From: Oscillospiraceae bacterium HV4-5-C5C
GTDB taxonomy: Bacteria > Bacillota > Clostridia > Saccharofermentanales > Fastidiosipilaceae
NCBI GenBank assembly: GCA_012034405.1
Contig: JAAVLZ010000015.1
Location: 1-64,000, forward strand
Length of the DNA: 64,000 bases
Direction of reading: 5' to 3'
Shown: positions 17,767 through 26,235 of the stretch, one piece after another
Numbering within the stretch: position 1 is the first letter of the stretch
How the letters are laid out: each line of letters opens with the position of its first letter
Made by a program: the position numbers and the translations under genes
Notes under the pieces: model-generated
What the model was told of the DNA's origin: nothing
Seen by the model: the letters and a program-made list of their open reading frames with translations, nothing else
Database searches by the model: none

Positions 17767-17794
17767 CCTCCGGTTCGGGAGAAGCGAACGGAGG
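17767..17794 (+). promoter_or_regulatory. Hairpin masking the ribosome-binding site of the sigma-like gene
   Basis: CCTCCG (17767-17772) pairs with CGGAGG (17789-17794), and TTCG (17774-17777) with CGAA (17785-17788). The GGAGG of this stem is the Shine-Dalgarno sequence for the ATG at 17803. Translation would be low unless the stem opens. It has the same logic as the three elements at 18364, 22908 and 55094, though without their shared upstream block. Confidence 0.5.
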
Positions 17795-17802
17795 TATCGC
17801 AC

Positions 17803-18303
17803 ATGAAAACCAATGACAATCAGAGTAAACGCATCTACGACAAGACCACCAAGCAGTGGTACGAGATCCCGGAGGACCAGTACCGGGAGTATGACCGCTG
17901 GCGCACGGCGCTGAGAAAGCGCATGCAGTATCGCAGCGAGTGCTTCTGCCCGCGCAGCAAATGGTGGCTGTGCGACGGCAACTGCCTTGACTGCGAATTC
18001 CACAACAGCACGACCGTCTCTCTTGACGATCCGCTTCCGGACGGCGAAGGAACTCTCGCCGACTACGTTCCGGACGACGCTCCTCTTATTGAAGAGGTGC
18101 TGGCCGAGAAAGCGGAGCTGGATCAGCTGTTCGCGCGTCTGCAGGAGCTCATGCCGGAGGCCAAGCGTATCGGCGAGCTCAGGGAGGAAGGCCTCTCCGA
18201 CGAGGCCATCGCCGACATCATCGGTATCAAGCGCACGACATTCCTGTCCCGCCTGAAGAAGGCCAAGGAAAAGCTGGCTAAGGAATTCCCGTACTGGTTC
18301 TAA
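17803..18303 (+). CDS. Phage regulator with sigma-70 region 4-like helix-turn-helix
   Basis: The ATG at 17803 lies eight bases after GGAGG; upstream in-frame codons have no such site. The 166-residue protein has a tyrosine-rich N-terminus (R-I-Y-D-K-T-T-K-Q-W-Y-E-I-P), a Cys cluster (C-F-C-P then C-D-G-N-C-L-D-C) that could bind zinc, and a C-terminal sigma region 4-like HTH: G-L-S-D-E-A-I-A-D-I-I-G-I-K-R-T-T-F-L-S-R-L-K-K-A-K. It probably binds phage promoters or the host polymerase. A strong terminator follows directly. Confidence 0.7.
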   Translation: MKTNDNQSKRIYDKTTKQWYEIPEDQYREYDRWRTALRKRMQYRSECFCPRSKWWLCDGNCLDCEFHNSTTVSLDDPLPDGEGTLADYVPDDAPLIEEVLAEKAELDQLFARLQELMPEAKRIGELREEGLSDEAIADIIGIKRTTFLSRLKKAKEKLAKEFPYWF

Positions 18304-18309
18304 GCGTCT

Positions 18310-18344
18310 GCTCCGGCTGCCCATCGTGGTGGCCGGAGCTTTTT
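18310..18344 (+). terminator. Rho-independent terminator after the sigma-like gene
   Basis: GCTCCGGC (18310-18317) pairs with GCCGGAGC (18332-18339), followed by TTTTT. This is a textbook terminator six bases after the stop codon. Confidence 0.85.
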
Positions 18345-18363
18345 CTGAAATTCCTCTTTTTCC

Positions 18364-18437
18364 TTCGTCAAAACGGTCTGCCCGCCTCCAGTGGGAAGTG
18401 TAAGGAGCGCGAAAGCAAGATGCTCCGGATTGGAGGC
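18364..18437 (+). ncRNA. Structured phage leader RNA, copy 1, before the DUF2800 module
   Basis: The element opens with TTCGTCAAAA (18364-18373). GCCTCC (18384-18389) pairs with GGAGGC (18432-18437), which contains the Shine-Dalgarno of the ATG at 18443. Inside is the loop strand AGTGGGAAGT, a second helix GGAGC/GCTCC (18404-18408 with 18422-18426) and a GC-GAAA-GC tip. Position and shape fit the described DUF2800 RNA motif, which is found upstream of DUF2800/DUF2815 phage genes; identity with that motif has not been tested here. Confidence 0.6.
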
Positions 18438-18442
18438 AAGCG

Positions 18443-18649
18443 ATGAACAAGACACGCAACAGAAGTCCCGCGGACACGGAGGCCATCGCAGTTCTTATTG
18501 CAATAAGCCATGTATCCGCAAGGCTGGCAAGGAACCTCTCGATTCTTGCCGCAGACAGACAACTCATGGAAGGAGGTAAAGAGAATGTCAAAAATGGCAG
18601 AGATGGATCAGACCATCAAGGAACTGCGCGATGCCGCCGCCGCTATTAA
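18443..18649 (+). CDS. Small phage protein upstream of the DUF2800 module
   Basis: The 68-residue frame starts at ATG 18443, six bases after GGAGGC. The first 50 residues (M-N-K-T-R-N-R-S-P-A-D-T-E-A-I-A-V-L, then H-V-S-A-R-L-A-R-N-L) look like a conserved amphipathic helix seen before DUF2800 genes in clostridial prophages. The C-terminal third overlaps the next gene in another frame. Function unknown; its translation may couple the RNA element to the downstream genes. Confidence 0.6.
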   Translation: MNKTRNRSPADTEAIAVLIAISHVSARLARNLSILAADRQLMEGGKENVKNGRDGSDHQGTARCRRRY

Positions 18650-18917
18650 CAGCGCAGCCGACTGGCTCTACCAGCAGTTCTCCGGCACCGCTGAGGAACC
18701 CGCTCCGCAGCCCGAAACCGCGCAGGCCGAGCCTGAGCCGAAGAAGGAGCTGAAGCTGGAGGATGTGAGGAAGGTTCTCGCCGAACGTTCCCGCGCAGGC
18801 TATACGGCGCAGATCCGCGAGCTGCTCCACAAGTACGGTGCGATCAAGCTGTCGGCTGTCGATCCGAAGGACTACGAAGCCCTGCTCTTTGATGTGGAGG
18901 GACTCAATGAATTCTGA
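18585..18917 (+). CDS. Phage protein, likely rRNA-biogenesis-like or recombination-module accessory
   Basis: The ATG at 18585 (M-S-K-M-A-E-M-D-Q-T) follows GGAGGTAAAGAGA. The 110-residue protein has an N-terminal helix (T-I-K-E-L-R-D-A-A-A-A-I-N), a Pro/Glu/Ala-rich linker (about 40-60), and a C-terminal helical unit with L-E-D-V-R-K-V-L-A-E-R-S-R-A-G-Y and Y-G-A-I-K-L-S-A-V-D-P. The C-terminal half resembles a short DNA-binding segment common before DUF2800 in these phages. It overlaps DUF2800 by 11 bases. Exact function unknown. Confidence 0.7.
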   Translation: MSKMAEMDQTIKELRDAAAAINSAADWLYQQFSGTAEEPAPQPETAQAEPEPKKELKLEDVRKVLAERSRAGYTAQIRELLHKYGAIKLSAVDPKDYEALLFDVEGLNEF

Positions 18918-20049
18918 AAGACAGCATGCGGTCCTCTCCGCGTCGAGCTCCGACAGGTGGATTCACTGCCCGCCGTCGGTACGGCTTAGCGAGGGATTCG
19001 AGGACAAGGGAAGCGACTACGCATTGGAAGGCACCTGCGCTCATGCGCTCGCCGAGTACAAGCTCCGCAAGGCGCTCGGCTACCCGGCACGCGACCCGAC
19101 CGAGGACCTCGCCTTCTACAACGAGGAGATGGAGGAAGCAACAGACGGCTATGTCGCCTACGTGCTGGAGAAGGTCGAAGCCGCAAGGCAGGCCTGCTCT
19201 GATCCGGTTGTTCTGGTCGAGCAGCGCGTGGACTACTCCCGCTGGGTGAGACAGGGCTTCGGCACATCCGACGCTCTCATCATCGCTGACGGCACGCTCC
19301 GGATCATCGATCTGAAGTACGGCACCGGCATCGCCGTGTCGGCGGAGGACAATCCGCAGCTCAAATGCTACTCGCTGGGTGCCTTGGAGCTGTTCGACGA
19401 CATCTACGACATTGATTCGGTCGCCATGTCTATCTACCAGCCGAGACGGCAGAACGTCAGCGAATGGCAGATCAGCAAGAAGAACCTGCTCGCATGGGCG
19501 GACAAGGTTCTGAAGCCTACAGCGGAGCTGGCGTGGGATGGCAAGGGAGAATTCTCCTGCGGCCCGTGGTGCCGGTTCTGCAAGGCGAAGACCATCTGCC
19601 GGAAGCGGACCGAGGAGAACCTGAAGCTCGCGCAGCACGAGTTCAAGCTGCCGCCGGAGCTCTCCGACGCGGAGATCGAGGTTATCCTCTCCCAGGTGGA
19701 CGAGCTGGTCTCGTGGGCGTCCGACATCAAGGAGTACGCGCTTCAGCAGGCACTCTCCGGCAAGGAGTGGCACGGCTTCAAGCTCGTCGAAGGCAGGTCC
19801 GTCCGCAAGTACACCAACGAAACCGCCGTCGCCAAGACGGTCGAAGACGCCGGATTCGATCCATACGAGCGGAGGCTGCTCGGCATCACCGCCATGCAGA
19901 AGCTCCTCGGAAAGAACCGCTTCAATGAACTCCTGTCCGGCTACATCGAAAAGCCGCAGGGCAAACCGACACTCGTCCCGGACTCCGACAAGCGTCCGGC
20001 GATGAATACAGCAAAAAATGATTTTATGGAGGAAAACAATCATGAGTAA
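18907..20049 (+). CDS. DUF2800 protein, Cas4/RecB-like phage nuclease
   Basis: The 380-residue protein starts at ATG 18907, inside the end of the previous gene (M-N-S-E-R-Q-H-A-V-L-S-A-S-S-S). It carries a PD-(D/E)xK nuclease signature, with I-I-D-L-K-Y-G-T-G near residue 135 as the conserved D-x-K part. A Cys group near 220 (C-G-P-W-C-R-F-C-K-A-K-T-I-C) is typical of the metal or iron-sulfur site of Cas4-like nucleases. DUF2800 nucleases are paired with DUF2815 proteins in phage recombination modules, where they likely process ends for strand annealing. It overlaps DUF2815 by eight bases. Confidence 0.85.
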   Translation: MNSERQHAVLSASSSDRWIHCPPSVRLSEGFEDKGSDYALEGTCAHALAEYKLRKALGYPARDPTEDLAFYNEEMEEATDGYVAYVLEKVEAARQACSDPVVLVEQRVDYSRWVRQGFGTSDALIIADGTLRIIDLKYGTGIAVSAEDNPQLKCYSLGALELFDDIYDIDSVAMSIYQPRRQNVSEWQISKKNLLAWADKVLKPTAELAWDGKGEFSCGPWCRFCKAKTICRKRTEENLKLAQHEFKLPPELSDAEIEVILSQVDELVSWASDIKEYALQQALSGKEWHGFKLVEGRSVRKYTNETAVAKTVEDAGFDPYERRLLGITAMQKLLGKNRFNELLSGYIEKPQGKPTLVPDSDKRPAMNTAKNDFMEENNHE

Positions 20050-20620
20050 AACAACTATGCACAATCCGATGAAGGTTATCACTGGCCCGAGCACCCGCTG
20101 GTCCTACGCGAACGTGTGGGAGCCGAAGTCCATCAACGGCGGCACGCCCAAGTACAGCGTGAGCCTGATCATCCCTAAGTCCGACACCGTGACGGTCGCC
20201 AAGATCAAGGCAGCCATCGAAGCCGCCTACAAGGAGGGCGAAGCCAAGCTCAAGGGCAACAGCAAGTCCGTACCGGCGCTGTCCGCGATCAAGACGCCGC
20301 TTCGTGACGGCGACGCGGAGCGTCCGGACGACGAGGCCTACCGCGGCTCCTACTTCGTGAACGCGAATGCGACGACCGCTCCGGGCATCGTGGACGCGGA
20401 TCTGAATCCGATCCTCTCCCGCAGCGAGGTGTACAGCGGCGTATACGGCAGAGCCAGCATCACGTTCTATGCATTCAACTCTTCCGGGAACCGCGGCATC
20501 GCCTGCGGTCTGAACAACCTGCAGAAGATCCGTGACGGCGAGCCGCTCGGCAGCAAGGCCAGCGCAGAATCCGACTTCGCGGATTTCGCAACCGACAGCG
20601 ACGATGATTTCCTGAACTGA
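20042..20620 (+). CDS. DUF2815 protein, single-stranded-DNA-binding-like
   Basis: The ATG at 20042 lies within the end of DUF2800 and follows GGAGGAAAA. The 192-residue product has an OB-fold-like pattern (W-S-Y-A-N-V-W-E-P-K, then Y-S-V-S-L-I-I-P-K), with later G-S-Y-F-V-N-A-N and Y-G-R-A-S-I-T-F-Y-A-F. A very acidic tail (D-F-A-T-D-S-D-D-D-F-L) is typical of SSBs that recruit partners. It works with the DUF2800 nuclease in phage replication or recombination. Confidence 0.85.
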   Translation: MSKTTMHNPMKVITGPSTRWSYANVWEPKSINGGTPKYSVSLIIPKSDTVTVAKIKAAIEAAYKEGEAKLKGNSKSVPALSAIKTPLRDGDAERPDDEAYRGSYFVNANATTAPGIVDADLNPILSRSEVYSGVYGRASITFYAFNSSGNRGIACGLNNLQKIRDGEPLGSKASAESDFADFATDSDDDFLN

Positions 20621-20632
20621 GGAGGCAAACCA

Positions 20633-20830
20633 ATGGAAACCATTATGAACATGATTCTCTACATCATCTACGACCTGCTCGGTCTGAGCGGGATCGCGCT
20701 CTTGATCATCATCTCGGTCACGAGCGCCCGCTCTTACCGTGAGGACAAGGAGCTCAAGCTCCGTCAGGAGGAGCGCGACAAGGAGTACCACGAGCGCCGC
20801 ATGAAGGAGCTCGAAGCGCACCGCGACTAA
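20633..20830 (+). CDS. Small membrane protein of the replication module
   Basis: The ATG at 20633 follows GAGGAGGCAAACC. The 65-residue product has one transmembrane helix (about residues 5-27, I-L-Y-I-I-Y-D-L-L-G then A-L-L-I-I-I-S-V) and a highly charged Glu/Arg/Lys C-terminal helix, likely coiled coil in the cytoplasm. It could anchor replication proteins to the membrane. Function not established. A terminator-like hairpin follows. Confidence 0.65.
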   Translation: METIMNMILYIIYDLLGLSGIALLIIISVTSARSYREDKELKLRQEERDKEYHERRMKELEAHRD

Positions 20831-20855
20831 ACCGTAACCCATACAGCTATTGGCG

Positions 20856-20887
20856 GGCGGCAGGGACGTATCTCTCTGCCGCCTTAT
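20856..20887 (+). terminator. Hairpin terminator before the DNA polymerase gene
   Basis: GGCGGCAG (20856-20863) pairs with CTGCCGCC (20876-20883), followed by TTATT. Read-through to the polymerase is likely partial. Confidence 0.6.
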
Positions 20888-20908
20888 TCGTGAATTGAGG
20901 TGAAAAAT

Positions 20909-22897
20909 GTGAAGACTTTATCTTTGGATTTGGAGACGTTCAGCGACGTCGACCTCGGCAAATGCGGCGTCTACAAGTACTCCGAATCGCCCGCCTTCGA
21001 GATCCTCCTGTTCGGATACAGCGTAGACGGAGGCCCGGTGCAGGTCGTCGACCTTGCCTGCGGAGAACAGATCCCGGAGAACATCCTCGACGCACTCACC
21101 GACGACACGGTTCTCAAGTGGGCATTTAACGCGAACTTCGAACGCGTCTGCCTGTCACGCTACCTGCGGGATATGGGCTGGAGCCTTGACCCGTTCCATG
21201 ACAATCATCCTCTGTCGACGGAGCCCGCGCGGTTCCTGAATCCGGAGGGCTGGCGCTGCTCGATGGTCTGGGCGGCGACAATGGGACTCCCGCTCAGCCT
21301 GAAGGGCGTCGGCGCTGTCCTGAACCTCGCTGATCAGAAGATGGACGAGGGCAAGGCGCTCATCCGATACTTCTCCGTTCCCTGCGCACCCACGAAGGCG
21401 AACGGCGGCAGGACCCGGAACCTGCCATCTGACGATCCTGTCAAATGGGCGACGTTCAAGAAGTACAACCAGCGCGACGTCGAGGTCGAAATGTCCATCC
21501 AGCGGAAGCTCCGGAACTTCCCGGTGCCGGACTTCGTGTGGGACGAGTACCACATCGACCAGGAAATCAACGACCGCGGCGTCCGCATCGACATGGATCT
21601 CGTGGAGAAGGCCATCGACATGGACACCCGCTCTCGCGGCGAACTTACCGAGAAGATGCAGGCGCTCACGAATCTGGAGAATCCGAACAGCGTCCAGCAG
21701 ATGAAGCAATGGCTCTCCGACAACGGCATGGAGGTCGACAGCCTCGGCAAAAAGGCAGTCGCCGCACTCCTCAAAACCGCACCACCTGAGCTGGCGGAGG
21801 TGCTGGAGCTCCGGCAGCAGCTCGCGAAATCCAGTGTGAAGAAATACCAGACGATGCAGCGGGCAGTATGCGACGACAGCCGTGCAAGAGGCATGTTCAT
21901 GTTCTACGGCGCGAACCGCACCGGGCGCTGGGCCGGTCGTCTCATCCAGCTGCAGAATCTGCCGCAGAACCATCTGCCTGACCTGGATGCCGCGCGGGCG
22001 CTCGTGAAGTCCGGCGACTACGAGGCCGTGAAGATGATCTACGAGGATGTCCCCGACACGCTCTCCCAGCTTATCCGCACCGCCTTCATCCCGAAGGACG
22101 GCTGCCGGTTCTACGTGGCGGACTTCTCCGCCATCGAAGCACGCGTCATCGCATGGTACGCAGGCGAACAGTGGAAATCCGACGCGTTCGCGAACGGCGA
22201 GGACATCTACTGCTCGACGGCAAGCCGAATGTTCCACAAGCCGGTCGTCAAGCACGGCGTGAACGGCGAGCTTCGCGCCAAAGGCAAGATCGCGGAGCTG
22301 GCCTGCGGCTACGGCGGCTCAACCGGCGCTTTGAAGGCAATGGGCGCACTCGAAATGGGCCTGTCTGAAGATGAGCTCCCGGACATCGTCTCCTCATGGC
22401 GGGACGCGAACCAGCAGATCGTGAAGTTCTGGTGGGACGTCGACAAGGCAGTCATGGCTGCTGTGAAGAACCACAAAACCACACGGCTCGGAAAACTCAC
22501 CTTCTTCTGGCAGGCGGGCATGCTGTTCATCACCTTGCCCTCCGGTCGGAATCTTGCGTATGTGAAGCCGAAGGTCGGCATGAACCGTTTCGGCGGCGAG
22601 TGCATCACCTACGAGGGCGTGGACGGCACGAAGAAATGGGAACGCCTCGAATCGTACGGCCCGAAGTTCGTGGAGAACATCGTGCAGGCCACCAGCCGCG
22701 ACATTCTCTGCAATTCGATGAAGACGCTCCGCTGTTGCGATATCTGCATGCATATCCACGACGAGCTGGTCATCGAAGCCGATCCGCGGGTATCGCTTGA
22801 CGCCTTGTGCGAGCAGATGGGCCGCGTCCCTTCGTGGGCGGATGGTCTGGTGCTCCGTGCGGACGGGTATGTCTGCGATTTCTATAAGAAAGACTGA
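20909..22897 (+). CDS. Family A (Pol I-like) phage DNA polymerase
   Basis: I place the start at GTG 20909, five bases after GAGGTGA; an upstream GTG at 20900 would overlap that site. The 662-residue protein has a 3'-5' exonuclease domain (L-S-L-D-L-E-T-F near the start). Polymerase motifs follow: motif A Y-V-A-D-F-S-A-I-E-A-R, motif B with G-K-I-A-E-L-A-C-G-Y-G-G, and motif C H-I-H-D-E-L-V. It replicates phage DNA and belongs with the primase/helicase and SSB-like genes around it. Confidence 0.95.
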   Translation: MKTLSLDLETFSDVDLGKCGVYKYSESPAFEILLFGYSVDGGPVQVVDLACGEQIPENILDALTDDTVLKWAFNANFERVCLSRYLRDMGWSLDPFHDNHPLSTEPARFLNPEGWRCSMVWAATMGLPLSLKGVGAVLNLADQKMDEGKALIRYFSVPCAPTKANGGRTRNLPSDDPVKWATFKKYNQRDVEVEMSIQRKLRNFPVPDFVWDEYHIDQEINDRGVRIDMDLVEKAIDMDTRSRGELTEKMQALTNLENPNSVQQMKQWLSDNGMEVDSLGKKAVAALLKTAPPELAEVLELRQQLAKSSVKKYQTMQRAVCDDSRARGMFMFYGANRTGRWAGRLIQLQNLPQNHLPDLDAARALVKSGDYEAVKMIYEDVPDTLSQLIRTAFIPKDGCRFYVADFSAIEARVIAWYAGEQWKSDAFANGEDIYCSTASRMFHKPVVKHGVNGELRAKGKIAELACGYGGSTGALKAMGALEMGLSEDELPDIVSSWRDANQQIVKFWWDVDKAVMAAVKNHKTTRLGKLTFFWQAGMLFITLPSGRNLAYVKPKVGMNRFGGECITYEGVDGTKKWERLESYGPKFVENIVQATSRDILCNSMKTLRCCDICMHIHDELVIEADPRVSLDALCEQMGRVPSWADGLVLRADGYVCDFYKKD

Positions 22898-22907
22898 TTT
22901 TCGTTTC

Positions 22908-22980
22908 GTCAAAAGCGGTCTGTCTCCTCCAGTGGGAAGTAGAGGCAGGCCGCTTTTTCTATTGCCTGCCGGAAAGGAGG
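22908..22980 (+). ncRNA. Structured phage leader RNA, copy 2, before DUF4406
   Basis: The element opens with TTCGTCAAAA. CCTCC (22926-22930) pairs with GGAGG (22976-22980), the Shine-Dalgarno of the TTG at 22989. The loop strand AGTGGGAAGT matches copy 1 exactly. The inner helix GGCAGGC/GCCTGCC (22944-22950 with 22964-22970) replaces the GGAGC/GCTCC of copy 1: different sequence, same pairing, which argues for selection on structure. Confidence 0.6.
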
Positions 22981-22988
22981 ATACCGGT

Positions 22989-23405
22989 TTGGATTACAGG
23001 AATTTTGAGGGCTATCCGGACCCGACATGCTGCGAGGCGCTGAGCCTCATCGAACTCGAGGAGAAGAAGGCGCTCCGCGCTTTCCGGCCCATCATCTACG
23101 TCTGCTCCCCGTACGCGGGAGACATCCAGAGGAACGTGGCGAACGCGAGGCGCTACTGCAGGTTCGCAGTCGAACAGGGATACATCCCGATCGCGCCGCA
23201 TCTGCTGTTCCCGCAGTTCCTTGACGACAGCGACGAACGGGAGCGCGAGCTCGGCTTGTTCTTCGGAAACGCGCTCATGAGCAAGTGCGCCGAGATCTGG
23301 GTGTTCGGAGACAGGATCTCGAACGGCATGGCAGCGGAAATACGAAGAGCCCGCTGGAAGGGCTACCGGCTGCGCTATTTCACAGAGGATTTGAAGGAGG
23401 TCTAA
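22989..23405 (+). CDS. DUF4406 protein, nucleoside deoxyribosyltransferase-like fold
   Basis: The TTG at 22989 follows AAAGGAGGATACC; no ATG of the frame lies nearby. The 138-residue protein has I-I-Y-V-C-S-P-Y-A-G-D-I-Q-R-N-V-A-N-A at about 40, then a I-P-I-A-P-H-L-L-F-P-Q-F segment, then E-I-W-V-F-G-D. These are the DUF4406 signatures of a small Rossmann-type fold related to nucleoside 2-deoxyribosyltransferases. Role in the phage is probably nucleotide or cofactor handling. The upstream RNA element would control its translation. Confidence 0.8.
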   Translation: MDYRNFEGYPDPTCCEALSLIELEEKKALRAFRPIIYVCSPYAGDIQRNVANARRYCRFAVEQGYIPIAPHLLFPQFLDDSDERERELGLFFGNALMSKCAEIWVFGDRISNGMAAEIRRARWKGYRLRYFTEDLKEV

Positions 23406-23410
23406 CACTT

Positions 23411-23740
23411 ATGCATGCAATCGAAGAAAACCAGCGGACGCTCTACGACGGAACCAGAATCACCACCTACAGCCGCGCAATTGAAAGCGCGAACGTGCTC
23501 GAGGCCGAGGCCGGGACAACCGGATACATGGGCGGCGACACCGGACACGGAGGCCGCACCTATTTCCGCATCACGGATCTTGGCGACACGGACATCCGCG
23601 TGAACCCGATACAGGACCGCTACGGGAATGGCGGCTTCGAGGTCACCCTCGGCGGCGACTGCGAGCTTTCCACCATGATCACGGCACTCAAGTTCATCAC
23701 GCAGGTGCTGGAGGAGGAATCGAAGGAGGTGTACGACTGA
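23411..23740 (+). CDS. Phage protein of unknown function upstream of the primase
   Basis: The ATG at 23411 follows GGAGGTCTAACACTT. The 109-residue protein begins M-H-A-I-E-E-N-Q-R-T-L-Y-D-G-T-R-I-T-T-Y and has a central Gly-rich stretch (G-G-D-T-G-H-G-G-R-T-Y-F-R-I). A conserved-looking beta segment (G-G-D-C-E-L-S-T-M-I) and a C-terminal helix follow. It abuts the primase start at 23740. Not recognised beyond being a replication-module neighbour. Confidence 0.6.
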   Translation: MHAIEENQRTLYDGTRITTYSRAIESANVLEAEAGTTGYMGGDTGHGGRTYFRITDLGDTDIRVNPIQDRYGNGGFEVTLGGDCELSTMITALKFITQVLEEESKEVYD

Positions 23741-25989
23741 TGTTCACCATCTACACGTCCGACGCCTACCAGCAGGAATCCAACTGCGTCTACCCGCACT
23801 CGGTCGAGGTCGTCGACGAGGCGAGCTTCAAGAGAGCCGTCTCGCACGACCACGTATGCGCCAAGTACAAAAACAACTACCGAGGCAACCAGAACTTCAT
23901 CTCCTCGGACTGCCTTCCCGTCGACTGCGACAACGACCACTCGGATGATCCGGCGGACTGGAAGACGCCTGCGGATATCCGGAAGGCGCTGCCCGGCGTC
24001 TTCTTCGCCGTCCACTACAGCCGCCACAACAATCGTCCCAAGGACGGGAAGTCCGCAAGGCCGCGCTTCCATCTGTTCTTTCAGATCGACCCGATGACCG
24101 ACTACGAGGCGTACGCCGCATTGAAGCAGCTCCTGCACGAGATCTTCCCCTACCTGGATGCGAACGCGCTCGACGCAGCGCGCTTCCTCTACGGAACCCG
24201 CGACCCGCAGGTCGAGTTCCATCCGGGCGGCAAGACTCTCACGGACTTCCTCTACGGAGACGAGTTCGACAAGGACATGCCGGGCGGCTACGAGAAGGAA
24301 GCCACCATTCCGGAGGGCAGCCGCAACACCACGATGTTCCGGTGGGCAGTACGCTCCATGAAACGCTATGGGGATACAGAAGAATCCAAGAACGCGTATT
24401 TCATGCAGGCGGAGAAATGCCAGCCGCCGCTCTCCACGGACGAGCTGAACCACATCTGGAAAAGCGCCGCGAAATACTATGCGAAGATCGCAAGCCAGCC
24501 CGGCTACGTGAGCCCGCAGGAGTACAACAATCCGAATCCCGGCTGGGACGAGCCGCTGCCGTTCTCACGGTACACGATGGCACCCTTCCCGGTCGACGCG
24601 CTCCCGGAGCCCATCGCCGACTACGTGAAGGCCGTCGCGGAGAGCACGCAGACCAGTGTCGATATGGCAGGCAGTATCGCAATATCCGTTCTCTCGACCT
24701 GTTTGCAGAAGAAGTACCGGATTCAGGGCAAATCCGACTGGGTGGAGCCCTTGAACACGTATGTAATCGTGATTGCACCGCCTTCGGAAAGGAAGTCATC
24801 GGTCCTGCATCTCATGCTGCAGCCGGTCAACGACTACGAAGTCGAATACAACAAGACCAACGCCGCGGCAGTCGAAGCCGGTCGGATGCAGAAGCGCGTG
24901 CTGGAACGCAGGCAGAAGGCCCTCGAGGAGAAGGTCGCCAAAGGCACCGCCGACCCGGAGGAGCTGGAGCGCATCGCGCAGGAGGTCGCCGACTTCGAGG
25001 AGACAAACCCGCTGCAGCTCTACGTGGACGACATCACAACCGAGAAGCTCGTCTCCGTCATAGCCAGCAACCACGGCCACGCCTCTTTGATTTCCAGTGA
25101 GGGCGGCATCTTCGACACCTTGTCCGGCATCTACACGCGGAACGTGAACATCGATGTCATGCTGAAGGGCTACTCGGGAGACACGATCCGCGTCGACCGA
25201 ATCGGACGCGACAGCGAGAGCATCATGGACCCGGCGCTCACCATCCTCCTGATGGCGCAGCCGAACGTCGTATCCGCTGTCCTCAGCAACACGACCTTCC
25301 GCGGACGAGGCCTCACCGCAAGGTTCCTCTACAGCATGCCGGTCTCGAGTGTGGGAAGCCGCAGGTACCGGAGCGAGGCCGTGACCGACGGCATCTACCG
25401 TGCCTACGAGCGTCTGGTCGTAAACCTGCTGGACGACGAGTACCCGGCGAAGCCGCAGATTATAACGCTCTCGCCGGAAGCGGACTCTGAGCTTGAGTCG
25501 TTTGCGAACTGGCTGGAGCCCAAGCTTACGACCGATTATGCAGAGATGGCCGACTGGGCAGGAAAGCTCGTCGGCAACGTGCTGCGCATGTCCGGCCTCC
25601 TCTGCCGGGCTGGCACCTACCAGAGCCACGACTTCCTTGACACCCACGGCGCGTTGACGGTCTCCGGCAAGACGATGGCGGACGCTATCCGGCTGGGCCG
25701 CTACTTCCTGAACCACGCGCAGGCCGCGTACTCCGTGCTGCCGGAGGATGCGATGTACCGGAATGCGGACATGATCCTGCAGCGCATCAAGGAGCGGAAG
25801 CTCACCGCTTTCGACAGGCGTGCCGCGATGCGCATGTGCCGCACCTTCAAGACGGTCGACTCCATCCAGCCAGTGCTGGACTTCCTTGAGGACTACGGGT
25901 ACATCGCGCAGAAGCCTCAGAAGTATTCCGGCACAGGCAGACCGCCGCTTCCCAAGTACGCCGTCAATCCGAAGTTCTATGAGAAGTAG
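23740..25989 (+). CDS. Phage primase/helicase-like protein with DUF3987 domain
   Basis: The 749-residue protein combines an N-terminal primase-polymerase-like domain with a C-terminal DUF3987 (YfjI-type) ATPase. The first has D-C-L-P-V-D-C-D-N-D-H as likely metal ligands and S-A-R-P-R-F-H-L-F-F, up to about 170. A PriCT-type linker follows (R-N-T-T-M-F-R-W-A then L-N-H-I-W-K-S-A-A). The ATPase carries the degenerate P-loop A-P-P-S-E-R-K-S-S near 350. Such proteins start and drive phage replication. The 246 bases after it contain an origin-like tract, which fits that role. Confidence 0.85.
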   Translation: MFTIYTSDAYQQESNCVYPHSVEVVDEASFKRAVSHDHVCAKYKNNYRGNQNFISSDCLPVDCDNDHSDDPADWKTPADIRKALPGVFFAVHYSRHNNRPKDGKSARPRFHLFFQIDPMTDYEAYAALKQLLHEIFPYLDANALDAARFLYGTRDPQVEFHPGGKTLTDFLYGDEFDKDMPGGYEKEATIPEGSRNTTMFRWAVRSMKRYGDTEESKNAYFMQAEKCQPPLSTDELNHIWKSAAKYYAKIASQPGYVSPQEYNNPNPGWDEPLPFSRYTMAPFPVDALPEPIADYVKAVAESTQTSVDMAGSIAISVLSTCLQKKYRIQGKSDWVEPLNTYVIVIAPPSERKSSVLHLMLQPVNDYEVEYNKTNAAAVEAGRMQKRVLERRQKALEEKVAKGTADPEELERIAQEVADFEETNPLQLYVDDITTEKLVSVIASNHGHASLISSEGGIFDTLSGIYTRNVNIDVMLKGYSGDTIRVDRIGRDSESIMDPALTILLMAQPNVVSAVLSNTTFRGRGLTARFLYSMPVSSVGSRRYRSEAVTDGIYRAYERLVVNLLDDEYPAKPQIITLSPEADSELESFANWLEPKLTTDYAEMADWAGKLVGNVLRMSGLLCRAGTYQSHDFLDTHGALTVSGKTMADAIRLGRYFLNHAQAAYSVLPEDAMYRNADMILQRIKERKLTAFDRRAAMRMCRTFKTVDSIQPVLDFLEDYGYIAQKPQKYSGTGRPPLPKYAVNPKFYEK

Positions 25990-26235
25990 GACTTTTGTCA
26001 TTCCGTCCTATGCCTGTCCTGCCCTTCAGGACAGTTCTTGGGACAGGAAAACATCAGGAAATACAAGGGTTTCAGGGTTCTGTCCCTTTTGTCCGAACCC
26101 CTATAAAAAGCCAAAAAGAATTATTTATTTATTCTCAATTCTTCTACTAAACCATTTTTGTTTACGGATTAAGGGACAAAAGCGACAGAAGGGACAAAAC
26201 CCCAGAAACGCCCAAAACACGGAGGTTTTTACACC
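25990..26235. other. Origin-like region: AT-rich tract between GGGACAAAA repeats
   Basis: CTGTCCTG/CAGGACAG (26014-26034) is a perfect inverted repeat. TGTCCCTTTTGTCC at 26081-26094 and AAGGGACAAAAGC...AGGGACAAAAC at 26171-26200 repeat the GGGACAAAA word in opposite orientations. Between them lies an AT-rich stretch (about 26100-26165) that stands out in this GC-rich phage. Iterons around an AT-rich segment, just after the primase gene, suggest a replication origin. Confidence 0.45.

Noticed and set aside
18904..20094. Long open frame on the minus strand (396 codons) opposite DUF2800
   Set aside because: It is the antisense of a strongly supported gene in GC-rich DNA. It has no ribosome-binding site, and its Leu/Arg/Val-rich composition is typical of a shadow frame.
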